8,975 nucleotides of DNA from Thermoplasmata archaeon. Lineage in GTDB: Archaea > Thermoplasmatota > Thermoplasmata > Thermoplasmatales > Thermoplasmataceae. Position numbers and translations under genes: made by a program. The notes under the pieces are model-generated. The model did no database searches. It was not told the origin of the DNA and worked only from the letters and a program-made list of their open reading frames with translations. Location of the stretch: the NCBI GenBank assembly GCA_021827885.1, contig JAKAUD010000009.1, positions 1 to 8,975 of the forward strand, given 5' to 3'. The stretch's first letter is position 1. Every line of letters begins with the position of its first letter. Shown in pieces: positions 1 to 6,170 of the stretch.

Positions 1-32
1 GAAGTACATTATGTAACCGAACAAAATCACAG

Positions 33-56
33 TTGTGAGATCTATTAGATCCACAA
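33..56. repeat. Imperfect palindrome left of the island
   Basis: The left arm is TTGTGAGATCTA (33-44) and the right arm is TAGATCCACAA (46-56). They are complementary over 11 bases with one bulged A and a single central base. The dyad lies outside the inferred island, 114 bases from the left tRNA repeat. It could be an operator, a hairpin at the end of a host transcript, or chance. No gene in the window clearly uses it. Confidence 0.4.
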
Positions 57-169
57 ACTGAGGTGCGCATCTGCTCCTTTCCAGCTTCTAATTGCCAAAA
101 TAGGTGTTACAGATTTTTTGTCTCCTTACCATCTAAAAAGTTGGAATTGAACTTATCATATTCTACGGA

Positions 170-184
170 TCCCGGCTGCCGGAT
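170..184. repeat. Left attachment-site remnant (tRNA-Tyr 3' end copy)
   Basis: TCCCGGCTGCCGGAT matches 8849-8863 exactly and in the same orientation; with one mismatch the match extends to 187. In the tRNA gene this segment begins at the discriminator base and covers the 3' acceptor strand, the 3' T-stem strand and the edge of the T-loop. A duplicated tRNA 3' end is the classic scar of site-specific integration into a tRNA gene. A 15-base match by chance in 9 kb is very unlikely. I read it as the displaced copy marking the far end of the island. No tRNA-like sequence continues past base 187, so it is not a second tRNA gene. Confidence 0.75.
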
Positions 185-215
185 ATGTAAAATCGGTACA
201 AATCTCTACCCTACC

Positions 216-238
216 TTCATATCGATATCGAATATGAA
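216..238. repeat. Imperfect palindrome just inside the left att repeat
   Basis: TTCATATCGAT (216-226) faces ATCGAATATGAA (227-238). The arms pair over 11 bases with one unpaired A and no spacer. The site begins 32 bases inside the left tRNA repeat, where binding sites for an integrase or excisionase often lie. That role is inference. It could also be an unrelated hairpin. Confidence 0.4.
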
Positions 239-333
239 TATAGAAAAAAATACAATATAATTCGCTACGCACGCTACGATTACCTGTAAATGTCTCAATT
301 AAGGGAGAACTTCTATCTTCAGTTCCAGGTATG

Positions 334-540
334 TTACCGTGCAAACAGAATTCCGTCCAAGGACTGCATGATGTATTTCCTCTTTCTCCACAGGAACGCG
401 AATGTCATAAGGTCAAGATACATGAATCCTAAGAGTACAACGATAAGGACAACTGAATAAACATGGACTATGGAGTTTATCACGATGTCCGCACCGCCCA
501 TTGCCTTAACGGCTGTCCTCAATAGAACGACGGTCTTCAT
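334..540 (-). CDS. Possible small membrane protein, 68 aa
   Basis: From the ATG at 538-540 the frame encodes 68 residues and ends with TAA at 334-336. An upstream TTG at 573 would give 79 residues. The protein has a long hydrophobic stretch (about residues 19-50, including VVLIVVLLGF) followed by a basic WRKRK cluster, as expected for one or two membrane helices with a cytoplasmic tail. Codon choice (GTC, ATC, AAG, AGG) looks natural. Against it, there is no convincing ribosome binding site. The frame also stays open far upstream because the minus strand is pyrimidine-rich, so it may be a fragment or chance. I do not recognise the family. Confidence 0.3.
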   Translation of the reverse strand: MKTVVLLRTAVKAMGGADIVINSIVHVYSVVLIVVLLGFMYLDLMTFAFLWRKRKYIMQSLDGILFAR

Positions 541-573
541 TCCGTTATTCCGTGTTTTGATTGATCCATTCAA

Positions 574-930
574 GAAGGGCCGGCGAAGACCGGGAACATC
601 AGAGAATTCGGAGAAAGGGAAGGGGAAGAAATTGTTGTTTGACGGCGATATGGATGAATGGTCGGAAGGCGTGATGGCGGATGCCTGCGGAAGCGTATAT
701 TCCCGTTCTCGAAGGGTTAAGGCTTTCCTTTCCGTCCCCCCTTTTTCCCTTCCATTCAGGCCTGAGGGGAGGTGGGGGAGAGCCCGGAGGAACAGAGCGG
801 ATGCTTTAAGGGGAACAATAAAGAAAGACGGAGTTAGAGAAATACAGAAGAGAGGCTGAGGTTAACCGGAGGGTCGGGAGGGGGTTTCACCAAGAAGGGG
901 AAGAAAGGCGAGATGTAAGAGGGGGGAATC
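574..930. other. Purine-rich stretch without a convincing gene
   Basis: The plus strand is strongly purine-rich here, with many GGGGAGG, GAAAGGG and AAGAAGGGG runs. It is more GC-rich than the two gene blocks to the right. Both strands have long open frames, but the skew explains them: the pyrimidine strand rarely forms stop codons and its translation is dominated by F, L, S and P. The plus-strand frame 470-859 has no family resemblance and no Shine-Dalgarno site. I see no RNA gene. The stretch may be decayed sequence downstream of the transposase-like relic. Confidence 0.4.
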
Positions 931-934
931 GAGG

Positions 935-1231
935 TATGGCCACCGATTGCACAGCCTTCTGCCTGCCAGGGAGGGGACGATCTCACTCGGTTTGTCCGGT
1001 ACACGGGTTGCGCCCTTATACCCAATCGGTACACCTCCCTTTCCGGGGGGTTTATTATCTTCGTCAGGAGCGTCTGCCTTGATGGAGGCGAGTGTGGATT
1101 CTCGTAAAGAAGGAGCTTGTTTTCAGTACTTCATTCTCGCTCCTGAGCGACTCATTCTCTGAAGTAAGTCTCTCAATGGTTCTTTCTAGTTTCTTGGTAT
1201 AATTCTCAACATACACATCTTCCGGAAGCAC
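935..1231 (-). pseudogene. Frameshifted transposase-like relic
   Basis: From the GTG at 1229-1231 the minus strand reads a coiled-coil segment (YTKKLERTIERLTSENESL, then RSENEVLK) that ends at a TGA at 1064-1066. In another frame the reading continues as DNKPPGKGGVPIGYKGATR followed by VPDKPSEIV, then degenerates near LCNRW, where a zinc-ribbon cysteine pair would be expected. A leucine-zipper-like N-terminus followed by a Pro/Gly-rich GHKGxTR-type segment and an acidic stretch before a Cys pair is the usual N-terminal layout of IS66-like transposases. The shift falls at about 1085-1110. No catalytic DDE domain or terminal inverted repeats could be identified. The family assignment rests on motif resemblance only. 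Confidence 0.4.
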
Positions 1232-1385
1232 AATGGAAGATTATTATCTACTCATGAAAATACCTTTCGGTTCCCTATTTCATGACATCCCGCATCATCT
1301 GGTGAAAAAGATTGATGAGTGCAGCTATACAAGTACAACTATAATTATTTCTTTTTGAAGTTAGAGCCATTTATTACCTTCGCTA

Positions 1386-3065
1386 CTATTCAATTTCCAA
1401 CTCTTCTGAAGAATCGTCTAATAGATCCGGTTGTGGCCTTTCATCTACCTCCTGTCTTATAATACGCTTTTCTATTTCTTTGCTAATTATGTCAGCACGT
1501 TTTTCAAAAAATTCATCATAATTGTCATTCCATACTCCGAATTCGTCTAAGTCGGTGATTAGATGTGTTTTCATTGTTTCTGCAAGTTTCGGATTATCTG
1601 TTTTAAATTTTGCCATATACTTTGATGGTGGGCTATCTCTAATCTCCCGTTTGTTTAAGAAATCATCAACAATTGTTATATTCAGTATATGATTTATTTT
1701 TTCCTCTGGAACATTCAGTTTTTTTAGATACGCTCTTGGGAAAAAGTGATGATAATTTTTGCTATTTGCTTGTTTTAGCCAATCGTTACTTATGTTAACT
1801 AATGAATCGTCTACGAATGATTTAGGTTGGTGATATGCATATATGCATAAGATAGCTTTAACGTAACTCCTTCCTGCGCTAAACCACCCATTATTTCTAA
1901 TAAATTTTGGCTCGGTGCTTATCGACCATTCGTATTTAGGCTGTTGATTTTTAAGTATTGCATCGATTCTTCTTATGTCCTGTGCAAGCTTGCTCTCTAC
2001 TGCTGAGGAGTATCTACCTGTAAGAGATACTCGCCAGAAGAAATCTTCTAAATATTTTTGTGTGTCTCCGGTAGGCTTATCGTTATGATAATAAAAGAAG
2101 TATGCAAAAGGAACAACTAAGGCATTATAAGGTAATAGCGCAGAAACAGGAATCCTGTAATAATTTCTAAAGTATTCCACTGTTCGCTGTATCGCATCTT
2201 TCACACTATCCCAAGTATCTATAAACTTTTCTCTATCCAAATTCAAAATAATCTTTCTTTTACACTCCCTTGTTAGTATTAATGAGATTAGTTGCAACAC
2301 ATTCGCATCTGAGATTGTCTCATAATTGATTCCGTCTAAAGAGGATACTAACTCTTCAAATTTCTCAGATAAATCGAAATTTTTCTCAAAATCATAAGTT
2401 TTTGCTACCATTATTTCAAATAATGAGAGTGATTTGCCACCTATATTCAACCTTGTGAATATCTCGGTAGCTACGTCTATTGGTACTTCGTTAACATAAA
2501 TGACAGAATAATTGTACGAGTTTATTCTCTTTTTGTATTCATCTAATTTTTTGTGGTATTCCTTAGGATACTTTGCTAATGATGTTATTTCACCATTAAG
2601 CAATTCGCCAAGTTTAATTATCTTACTCTCGTCTATATTTTCTATGTCCGTTATAACAATTTTTTCGTCTTCTTTCGCATCCAAATTTATATAAATCTTA
2701 GAAAAATCTTCTTTCCTTCCACCACCACGTTCAATTTCAACTCCTTTGAATGTTGCAAAAAGACAGGTAATTCTTTGCTGACCATCTAAGACAAAGTTAA
2801 CATAGTCTCCTTTTTCCGTTTCTGGCAGGCTTAAATTTCCTATATTTCTAAGGGAGCGTAGTCTTTCTTTTGTTTTCCAAAAAATAAACGTACCTATCGG
2901 ATACCCTTTGATAACGCTATCTAGTAGTTCTGCTGACCTTTTAAGCTCCCAAACAAATTCCCTTTGAAATTGCGGTATCTTTAATCTACCGGTAGAGACG
3001 TCATCCATTAAGCTTGAAAACTGCTTTGTGGAAGGTTCAGGCAAGTTCATACTAGTATCATACAT
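1386..3065 (-). CDS. DUF262/HNH-type nuclease (GmrSD/SspE-like)
   Basis: This 559-residue protein has the two-part layout of GmrSD-type type IV restriction enzymes and SspE-like effectors. The N-terminal ParB/sulfiredoxin-like DUF262 domain shows IPQFQREFVW (30-39), DGQQRI (94-99) and FTRLNIGGKSLS (203-214); in characterised members it binds and hydrolyses NTPs. The C-terminal part has the HNH/DUF1524-like signature YHHFFPRAYL (438-447), then LNITIVDD (461-468), NK (471-472) and PPSKYM (479-484). All key positions appear intact, so the gene is probably functional and cuts or nicks DNA. Known relatives restrict phage DNA carrying modified bases or act with phosphorothioation. No modification genes are adjacent, so it looks solitary. 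The gene is AT-rich, consistent with transfer. The start at 3065 lacks a Shine-Dalgarno site; the Met at 3050 is an alternative. Confidence 0.88.
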   Translation of the reverse strand: MYDTSMNLPEPSTKQFSSLMDDVSTGRLKIPQFQREFVWELKRSAELLDSVIKGYPIGTFIFWKTKERLRSLRNIGNLSLPETEKGDYVNFVLDGQQRITCLFATFKGVEIERGGGRKEDFSKIYINLDAKEDEKIVITDIENIDESKIIKLGELLNGEITSLAKYPKEYHKKLDEYKKRINSYNYSVIYVNEVPIDVATEIFTRLNIGGKSLSLFEIMVAKTYDFEKNFDLSEKFEELVSSLDGINYETISDANVLQLISLILTRECKRKIILNLDREKFIDTWDSVKDAIQRTVEYFRNYYRIPVSALLPYNALVVPFAYFFYYHNDKPTGDTQKYLEDFFWRVSLTGRYSSAVESKLAQDIRRIDAILKNQQPKYEWSISTEPKFIRNNGWFSAGRSYVKAILCIYAYHQPKSFVDDSLVNISNDWLKQANSKNYHHFFPRAYLKKLNVPEEKINHILNITIVDDFLNKREIRDSPPSKYMAKFKTDNPKLAETMKTHLITDLDEFGVWNDNYDEFFEKRADIISKEIEKRIIRQEVDERPQPDLLDDSSEELEIE

Positions 3066-3100
3066 ATCAGTCTATTTAGACATTATTCTTCTAAACCACA
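3066..3100 (-). promoter_or_regulatory. Putative promoter and dyad upstream of the DUF262 gene
   Basis: Reading the minus strand, GTTTAGAA (about 3089-3096) is a TATA-like element that would start transcription close to the ATG, giving a leaderless or nearly leaderless mRNA. This fits the missing Shine-Dalgarno site. A perfect short dyad, GTCTA-TT-TAGAC (3070-3081), lies between this element and the start codon and could be an operator. The arms are short enough to occur by chance. Confidence 0.3.
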
Positions 3101-3250
3101 TCTCGTGCGTTGCTTTAGCGAGGAAAACCTACAATCCTTAAAACCACCACTCTATCTCCAGGCTCTTCTAGCTCGGCTGACGAAGCTGAAAGGGCGTCTC
3201 AACGGACTTTAAGCTGCCACCAACAGCGAAACTGGAGCCGATTTTGCTTC

Positions 3251-3272
3251 GCCCCAAATTGGGCCGTTTTTT
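3251..3272 (+). terminator. Weak stem-loop with T-run
   Basis: GCCC (3251-3254) can pair with GGGC (3261-3264) and is followed by six T (3267-3272), resembling an intrinsic terminator on the plus strand. The stem is only four pairs and no intact plus-strand gene lies upstream, so it may be chance inside the degraded region. Confidence 0.2.
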
Positions 3273-3684
3273 GTAGACAAAAGACGTAGTTTCTGACCTC
3301 GCCGTGTCCTACAAAGTAGCCGCAGCCCGCCGTGCAACATCCGTAGATATCGTAAAGGCGGGTGTCTGCTGCAGTTGTATGCCTGAACTCACCTTTTCTT
3401 CGAGAATACTGTCATATAAGTTTCCGAGAAGGCGTTTATGCCCCTGAATGGATTTGGAAAGCACTGCTTTGCAGCTATGACTGGTATTCCCATGTGAGCC
3501 TAATCGTCATATGGCTTAAACGAGAATATTATCCTCTGCTTTTCCTCAAATCTGTGCAGGAGGTGTATAGGGAAGTAACTCTTTCCTTGAGAATGAGGTA
3601 ACCCCGAGAACTGCGAGAAGATAGTTACCAAGACTGCAATCGCACTGCTTGAAGAACCTGGGAAGTGGATCACCGAAGAGCGAT

Positions 3685-3699
3685 CTTTTTTATTTTTTC
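3685..3699 (+). terminator. Oligo-T termination tract
   Basis: TTTTTT-A-TTTTTT lies just before the last stop of the degraded reading frame. Archaeal RNA polymerase terminates at such non-coding-strand T tracts without a hairpin. It would insulate the downstream operon from read-through out of the degraded region. Confidence 0.4.
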
Positions 3700-3717
3700 T
3701 GATAAACGAGATTTAGG

Positions 3718-4148
3718 TAGGCTGAGCTCCAACCGCGCTCTGTAGGCAGAACTCTTACTATAGGAAGAAAGGCGAAATAGTCTGGTAACATCTTAAAGTG
3801 AGGGTATCGTAGACTCTTCCTCCAACTCAATCTAGAGTAAACATGGGAAGTGGATAAGTGGAGCGGCTTATCTGTTCTCCATTTCGCGAGTGCTCGGTGG
3901 CGGACGTCTCACTTCAGCATTGCTATTCCGTCCTCTAACAATAGACTATGCAGCCCTACTGTTCTTGAGGGTTCTGTTCCTGGCCCTTACATTTATCACG
4001 AATAGTTTTGTGTTAGACACCAGAACTTCAATGTTTCTTGTTTGTATGAGCATTATCTAAAACGAAATCTTAGAAGATCGCTATTTCATAAAGTTAAGTT
4101 TCCAAAAGAGTGGGGAAATGTCCAAATTTTCTTTCTGGACCTCATGAC
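3718..4148. other. Intergenic stretch without a convincing gene
   Basis: Stops are frequent in all frames. The best remaining frame is plus 3836-4060, with a possible GTG start at 3890 (56 residues). It has one hydrophobic stretch (YAALLFLRVLFLALTF) but no ribosome binding site and no recognisable family. A short inverted repeat, GTCCA (4120-4124) with TGGAC (4136-4140), sits just upstream of the operon promoter. I see no RNA gene. Degraded island sequence is the simplest reading. Confidence 0.4.
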
Positions 4149-4173
4149 AAAATCTTATATCAGATATAATATC
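4149..4173 (+). promoter_or_regulatory. Operon promoter with TATA-overlapping dyad
   Basis: TTATATC-A-GATATAA (4155-4169) is a perfect 7+7 inverted repeat around one base. It contains two TATA-box-like hexamers and is preceded by an A-rich BRE-like ACAAAATC (4147-4154). With archaeal spacing of about 25-27 bases, transcription would start near 4182-4193, leaving a leader of about 20-30 bases that contains the Shine-Dalgarno site of the first gene. A repressor on the dyad would block TBP, so the site could be an operator, or simply a symmetric TATA box. The octamer ATATCAGA recurs at 4191-4198, near the expected transcript start. Confidence 0.5.
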
Positions 4174-4197
4174 CTTTGTTATGGGGCATAATATCAG

Positions 4198-4204
4198 AAG
4201 GTGA
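4198..4204 (+). promoter_or_regulatory. Ribosome binding site deciding a TTG start
   Basis: AAGGTGA lies 7 bases before the TTG at 4212-4214 and is complementary to the anti-Shine-Dalgarno end of 16S rRNA. The longer frame would start at a TTG at 4176, which falls next to the TATA element and probably upstream of the transcript start. The 4212 start is therefore preferred. Confidence 0.55.
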
Positions 4205-4211
4205 AAATGCG

Positions 4212-5279
4212 TTGATAGGTACTGCACCTTACACCGTGGAGTCTTTTGATCGGCAAAAGTCATTACTAAAAGATAAATTAATTGAAATTGGAGTAAAAGC
4301 TTCCGAGGCAGAATTATCAAAAATCACATTTCTAAGCAGAAGAAAGTACGATAGGTACGATCATTTTGCTCAGGGAGAAACATTTGAGCACCGACTTATA
4401 AATTGGTTGAAGATTAATTTCGAAGCGGCCGAATTTAGGGCTGCGCTAGATATTGTTAATTCAATTGAGTTCGTGGGAGAGTATGAATTAAAAGATTTAG
4501 CGATGAGGACTTTTCTTAAATCCGAACTAACAATCTTATCTGAAACACCAGCAAGTAACACCGAAGACTGGAATACGTTTCTCGATGACAGAAAAAGAAT
4601 TGTGGAAAAAGAGCTACAATCTAGTCTTTTCGTAGCCCTTGCCGATGATATTGCTTTTGATTACCTGAGGAGATTTGCCTTTAAAAGGCACAAGTTCAAA
4701 AAAGACAATTTTATTGAGTACTATAAAATAAATGAGGCTTCATTTATTGAGTTACCTGAATTTAAAAGGGTGTTTTTAGTCGATCAACTATGTGGAAGCG
4801 GAACGACAGCCTTAAGAAAAGATAAAGAAAAATGGTCAGGAAAAATTCCTCGTTTTTACGAAATATGGAACCGTATGCTGAAGGGAAAGAGAGTCTATTA
4901 TTCACCCTACATAATCTCGTCGGTCGCTGAAAAACGGATGAATCCTGACTTGCAGGCCTTTTCTAGCGAACATCCTGAAATTATCACAGAATTGACTCCT
5001 ACAAATGTTATTCAAATTTCCAGTTGTCTGATCGGAGATGAGAAAAATGTGATTGATGAATCAACACCAGTTTCTAGGCTGTGTCAAAAGTATCTTTCTA
5101 AGGTCAAGATAGACAAGAACATGGAGGTAGGAGGAAATCCAACTTATGGGTTTGGACGGGCTGGCCTAACTCTGGTGTTTCAGTCGAATTGTCCAAATAA
5201 CACAATTCCAATTCTGTGGAATAGCGACAACAATTGGTACCCACTTTTTCCTAGAGTGAAACATCACGCGGAGGTGTGA
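4212..5279 (+). CDS. Phosphoribosyltransferase-like protein, operon gene 1
   Basis: With the TTG start this is a 355-residue protein. Residues 187-202 (VFLVDQLCGSGTTALR) look like a PRPP-binding loop of type I phosphoribosyltransferases: a strand, an Asp, a GSGTT phosphate loop and a helix. The second acidic residue of the usual DD pair is Gln here. Before it, residues about 140-180 are helical and basic. After it, YYSPYIISSVAEKRM (229-243) fits a core strand-helix. The C-terminus carries two conserved-looking motifs, CPNNTIPILW (327-336) and WYPLFPR (342-348). I associate this N-N-T-x-P/PLFPR ending with PRTase-type proteins reported in computational surveys of prokaryotic conflict systems, from memory. 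It would transfer, sense or hydrolyse a phosphoribosyl group; the substrate is unknown. No signal peptide or membrane segment is visible. It leads an operon with the two following genes. Confidence 0.7.
   Translation: MIGTAPYTVESFDRQKSLLKDKLIEIGVKASEAELSKITFLSRRKYDRYDHFAQGETFEHRLINWLKINFEAAEFRAALDIVNSIEFVGEYELKDLAMRTFLKSELTILSETPASNTEDWNTFLDDRKRIVEKELQSSLFVALADDIAFDYLRRFAFKRHKFKKDNFIEYYKINEASFIELPEFKRVFLVDQLCGSGTTALRKDKEKWSGKIPRFYEIWNRMLKGKRVYYSPYIISSVAEKRMNPDLQAFSSEHPEIITELTPTNVIQISSCLIGDEKNVIDESTPVSRLCQKYLSKVKIDKNMEVGGNPTYGFGRAGLTLVFQSNCPNNTIPILWNSDNNWYPLFPRVKHHAEV
5270..5276 (+). promoter_or_regulatory. Strong internal Shine-Dalgarno site for gene 2
   Basis: GGAGGTG overlaps the last codons of gene 1 and lies 6 bases before the GTG at 5283. 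It is a near-ideal site, suggesting gene 2 is translated efficiently and is coupled to gene 1 termination (TGA at 5277-5279). Confidence 0.75.
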
Positions 5280-5282
5280 TTC

Positions 5283-6170
5283 GTGTCCGTTGTTGGGAAT
5301 ATTTCAAGAAAACAAATCGAAGTAGACTATGTTAATGATTCTAACTTCAAATTTAACAACAATGAAACTATCCAGCTGATTTTTGCTCCCCATAATGGTT
5401 CGCTCTCGGAAAGTTCAACAACCAACAATCCGCTTGAAATTGGGTGCAAACGCTCCCAAATAAACTGCTTATGCGTCAAAAGACCTAAGAAAAACTTGTT
5501 CGGTCAATTGGATGTCCCGCGTGGATCTCATTTGATTTGGATCGATCCTGTAGGCCTCCCCTTAAGCTGTATCTCTTCAATTCTTTTGGAATGGCAGAGA
5601 TATATAAGTGATTCTTCCTTCAATACCGGCCTTGGTATTATTCTCCGTGGTTTGAAAGAGTCAGTTGGGAGAACAGAGACCTTCACTTTAAGGAGAGATT
5701 CAACTGAGTTTGACCTATCCAAAGACAAGCAATTCAATTATTTGTGGATGCCTTCTATTGAATTTCGACAAGAAGTACTTATGACTGAAGGAAAAAGGCT
5801 TAATCCCTATGATGTATATCCGTTGGTAGACTTTTCAGATGAACGTTTCTTTGTGAGTAATCTCGGAATCATGAATAATATTCAGTTTCTGGAATCATTC
5901 AGAACTCGTACTAGAAATTTCATTTACCTTGATATCTCAAGACCAGATTTTATATTTGAAAAATTGAAAGTGACGATTGAATCTCTCCTAAAATCTGACT
6001 TTTCAGTTTTGGACCCCGTTATAAGCCCAGGTGGAAATTTAAGTTCTTATTTTGCAGAAGTTTGTGCAGCAGTGCTTAATGGTGCAAAACTCTTTGCCGA
6101 CCAAAATTATGTTCCCTTCCGAAGTGACATGACATTAAATGGATATATTGTATTAAGGAACAGAAAATGA
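5283..6170 (+). CDS. Unrecognised 295-aa protein, operon gene 2
   Basis: The start is GTG at 5283, fixed by the Shine-Dalgarno site GGAGGTG and the 3-base gap after gene 1. I do not recognise a family. The protein looks soluble and alpha/beta: strand-helix units include HLIWIDPVGLPLSCISSILL (about 83-102) and IYLDISRPDFIFEKLKV (about 214-230). The C-terminal third is mainly helical up to LNGAKLFADQ. There is no signal peptide, membrane helix or Walker motif. An early cysteine cluster, C55 with C62 and C64 (GCK, then NCLC), could bind metal but is not a standard ribbon. It sits between a PRTase-like and a PfkB-SIS gene with tight coupling on both sides, so it probably acts in the same complex or pathway, as an adaptor or a third enzyme. 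Confidence 0.85.
   Translation: MSVVGNISRKQIEVDYVNDSNFKFNNNETIQLIFAPHNGSLSESSTTNNPLEIGCKRSQINCLCVKRPKKNLFGQLDVPRGSHLIWIDPVGLPLSCISSILLEWQRYISDSSFNTGLGIILRGLKESVGRTETFTLRRDSTEFDLSKDKQFNYLWMPSIEFRQEVLMTEGKRLNPYDVYPLVDFSDERFFVSNLGIMNNIQFLESFRTRTRNFIYLDISRPDFIFEKLKVTIESLLKSDFSVLDPVISPGGNLSSYFAEVCAAVLNGAKLFADQNYVPFRSDMTLNGYIVLRNRK
6155..6160 (+). promoter_or_regulatory. Shine-Dalgarno site for gene 3
   Basis: AAGGAA lies 6 bases before the ATG at 6167, inside the end of gene 2. With the ATGA stop/start overlap (6167-6170) it indicates translational coupling of genes 2 and 3. Confidence 0.55.

Larger units (their letters stand above)
3120..3717 (+). pseudogene. Degraded coding region, family unknown
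   Basis: Three plus-strand frames in succession look like fragments of one gene. The first, about 3277-3447, reads DLAVSYKVAAARRATSVDIV then KAGVCCSCMPELTFS, with purine-start codon periodicity and a C-C-x-C cluster. The second, to the TAA at 3599-3601, contains REGVYAPEWIWKALL and YYPLLFLKSVQEVYREV. The third, 3600-3717, reads GNPENCEKIVTKTAIALLEE then PGKWITEERSFLF. Upstream, 3120-3290 has a possible helical segment (LQALLARLTKLKGRLNGL) ended by a stop. Frameshifts near 3420-3440 and 3600 break the frame. A decayed transposase or other mobile gene would fit, but I do not recognise the family, and non-coding sequence remains possible. Confidence 0.35.

Noticed and set aside
63..260. Plus-strand frame of 65 codons
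   Set aside because: It runs across the left att repeat and the 216-238 dyad, with no ribosome binding site or recognisable motif.
263..278. CGCTACG repeated with 9-base spacing
   Set aside because: Only two short copies, with no array, so it is not a CRISPR or iteron set.
470..859. Plus-strand open frame of 129 codons
   Set aside because: Low-complexity, Arg/Gly-rich product in a purine-rich stretch, no Shine-Dalgarno site, no family resemblance, and overlap with a better minus-strand frame.
947..1162. Plus-strand frame of 71 codons
   Set aside because: It lies opposite the transposase-like relic and looks like its shadow.
3659..3855. 12-base direct repeat TGGGAAGTGGAT at 3659-3670 and 3844-3855
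   Set aside because: A few 12-base repeats are expected by chance in 9 kb, and the flanks do not match.
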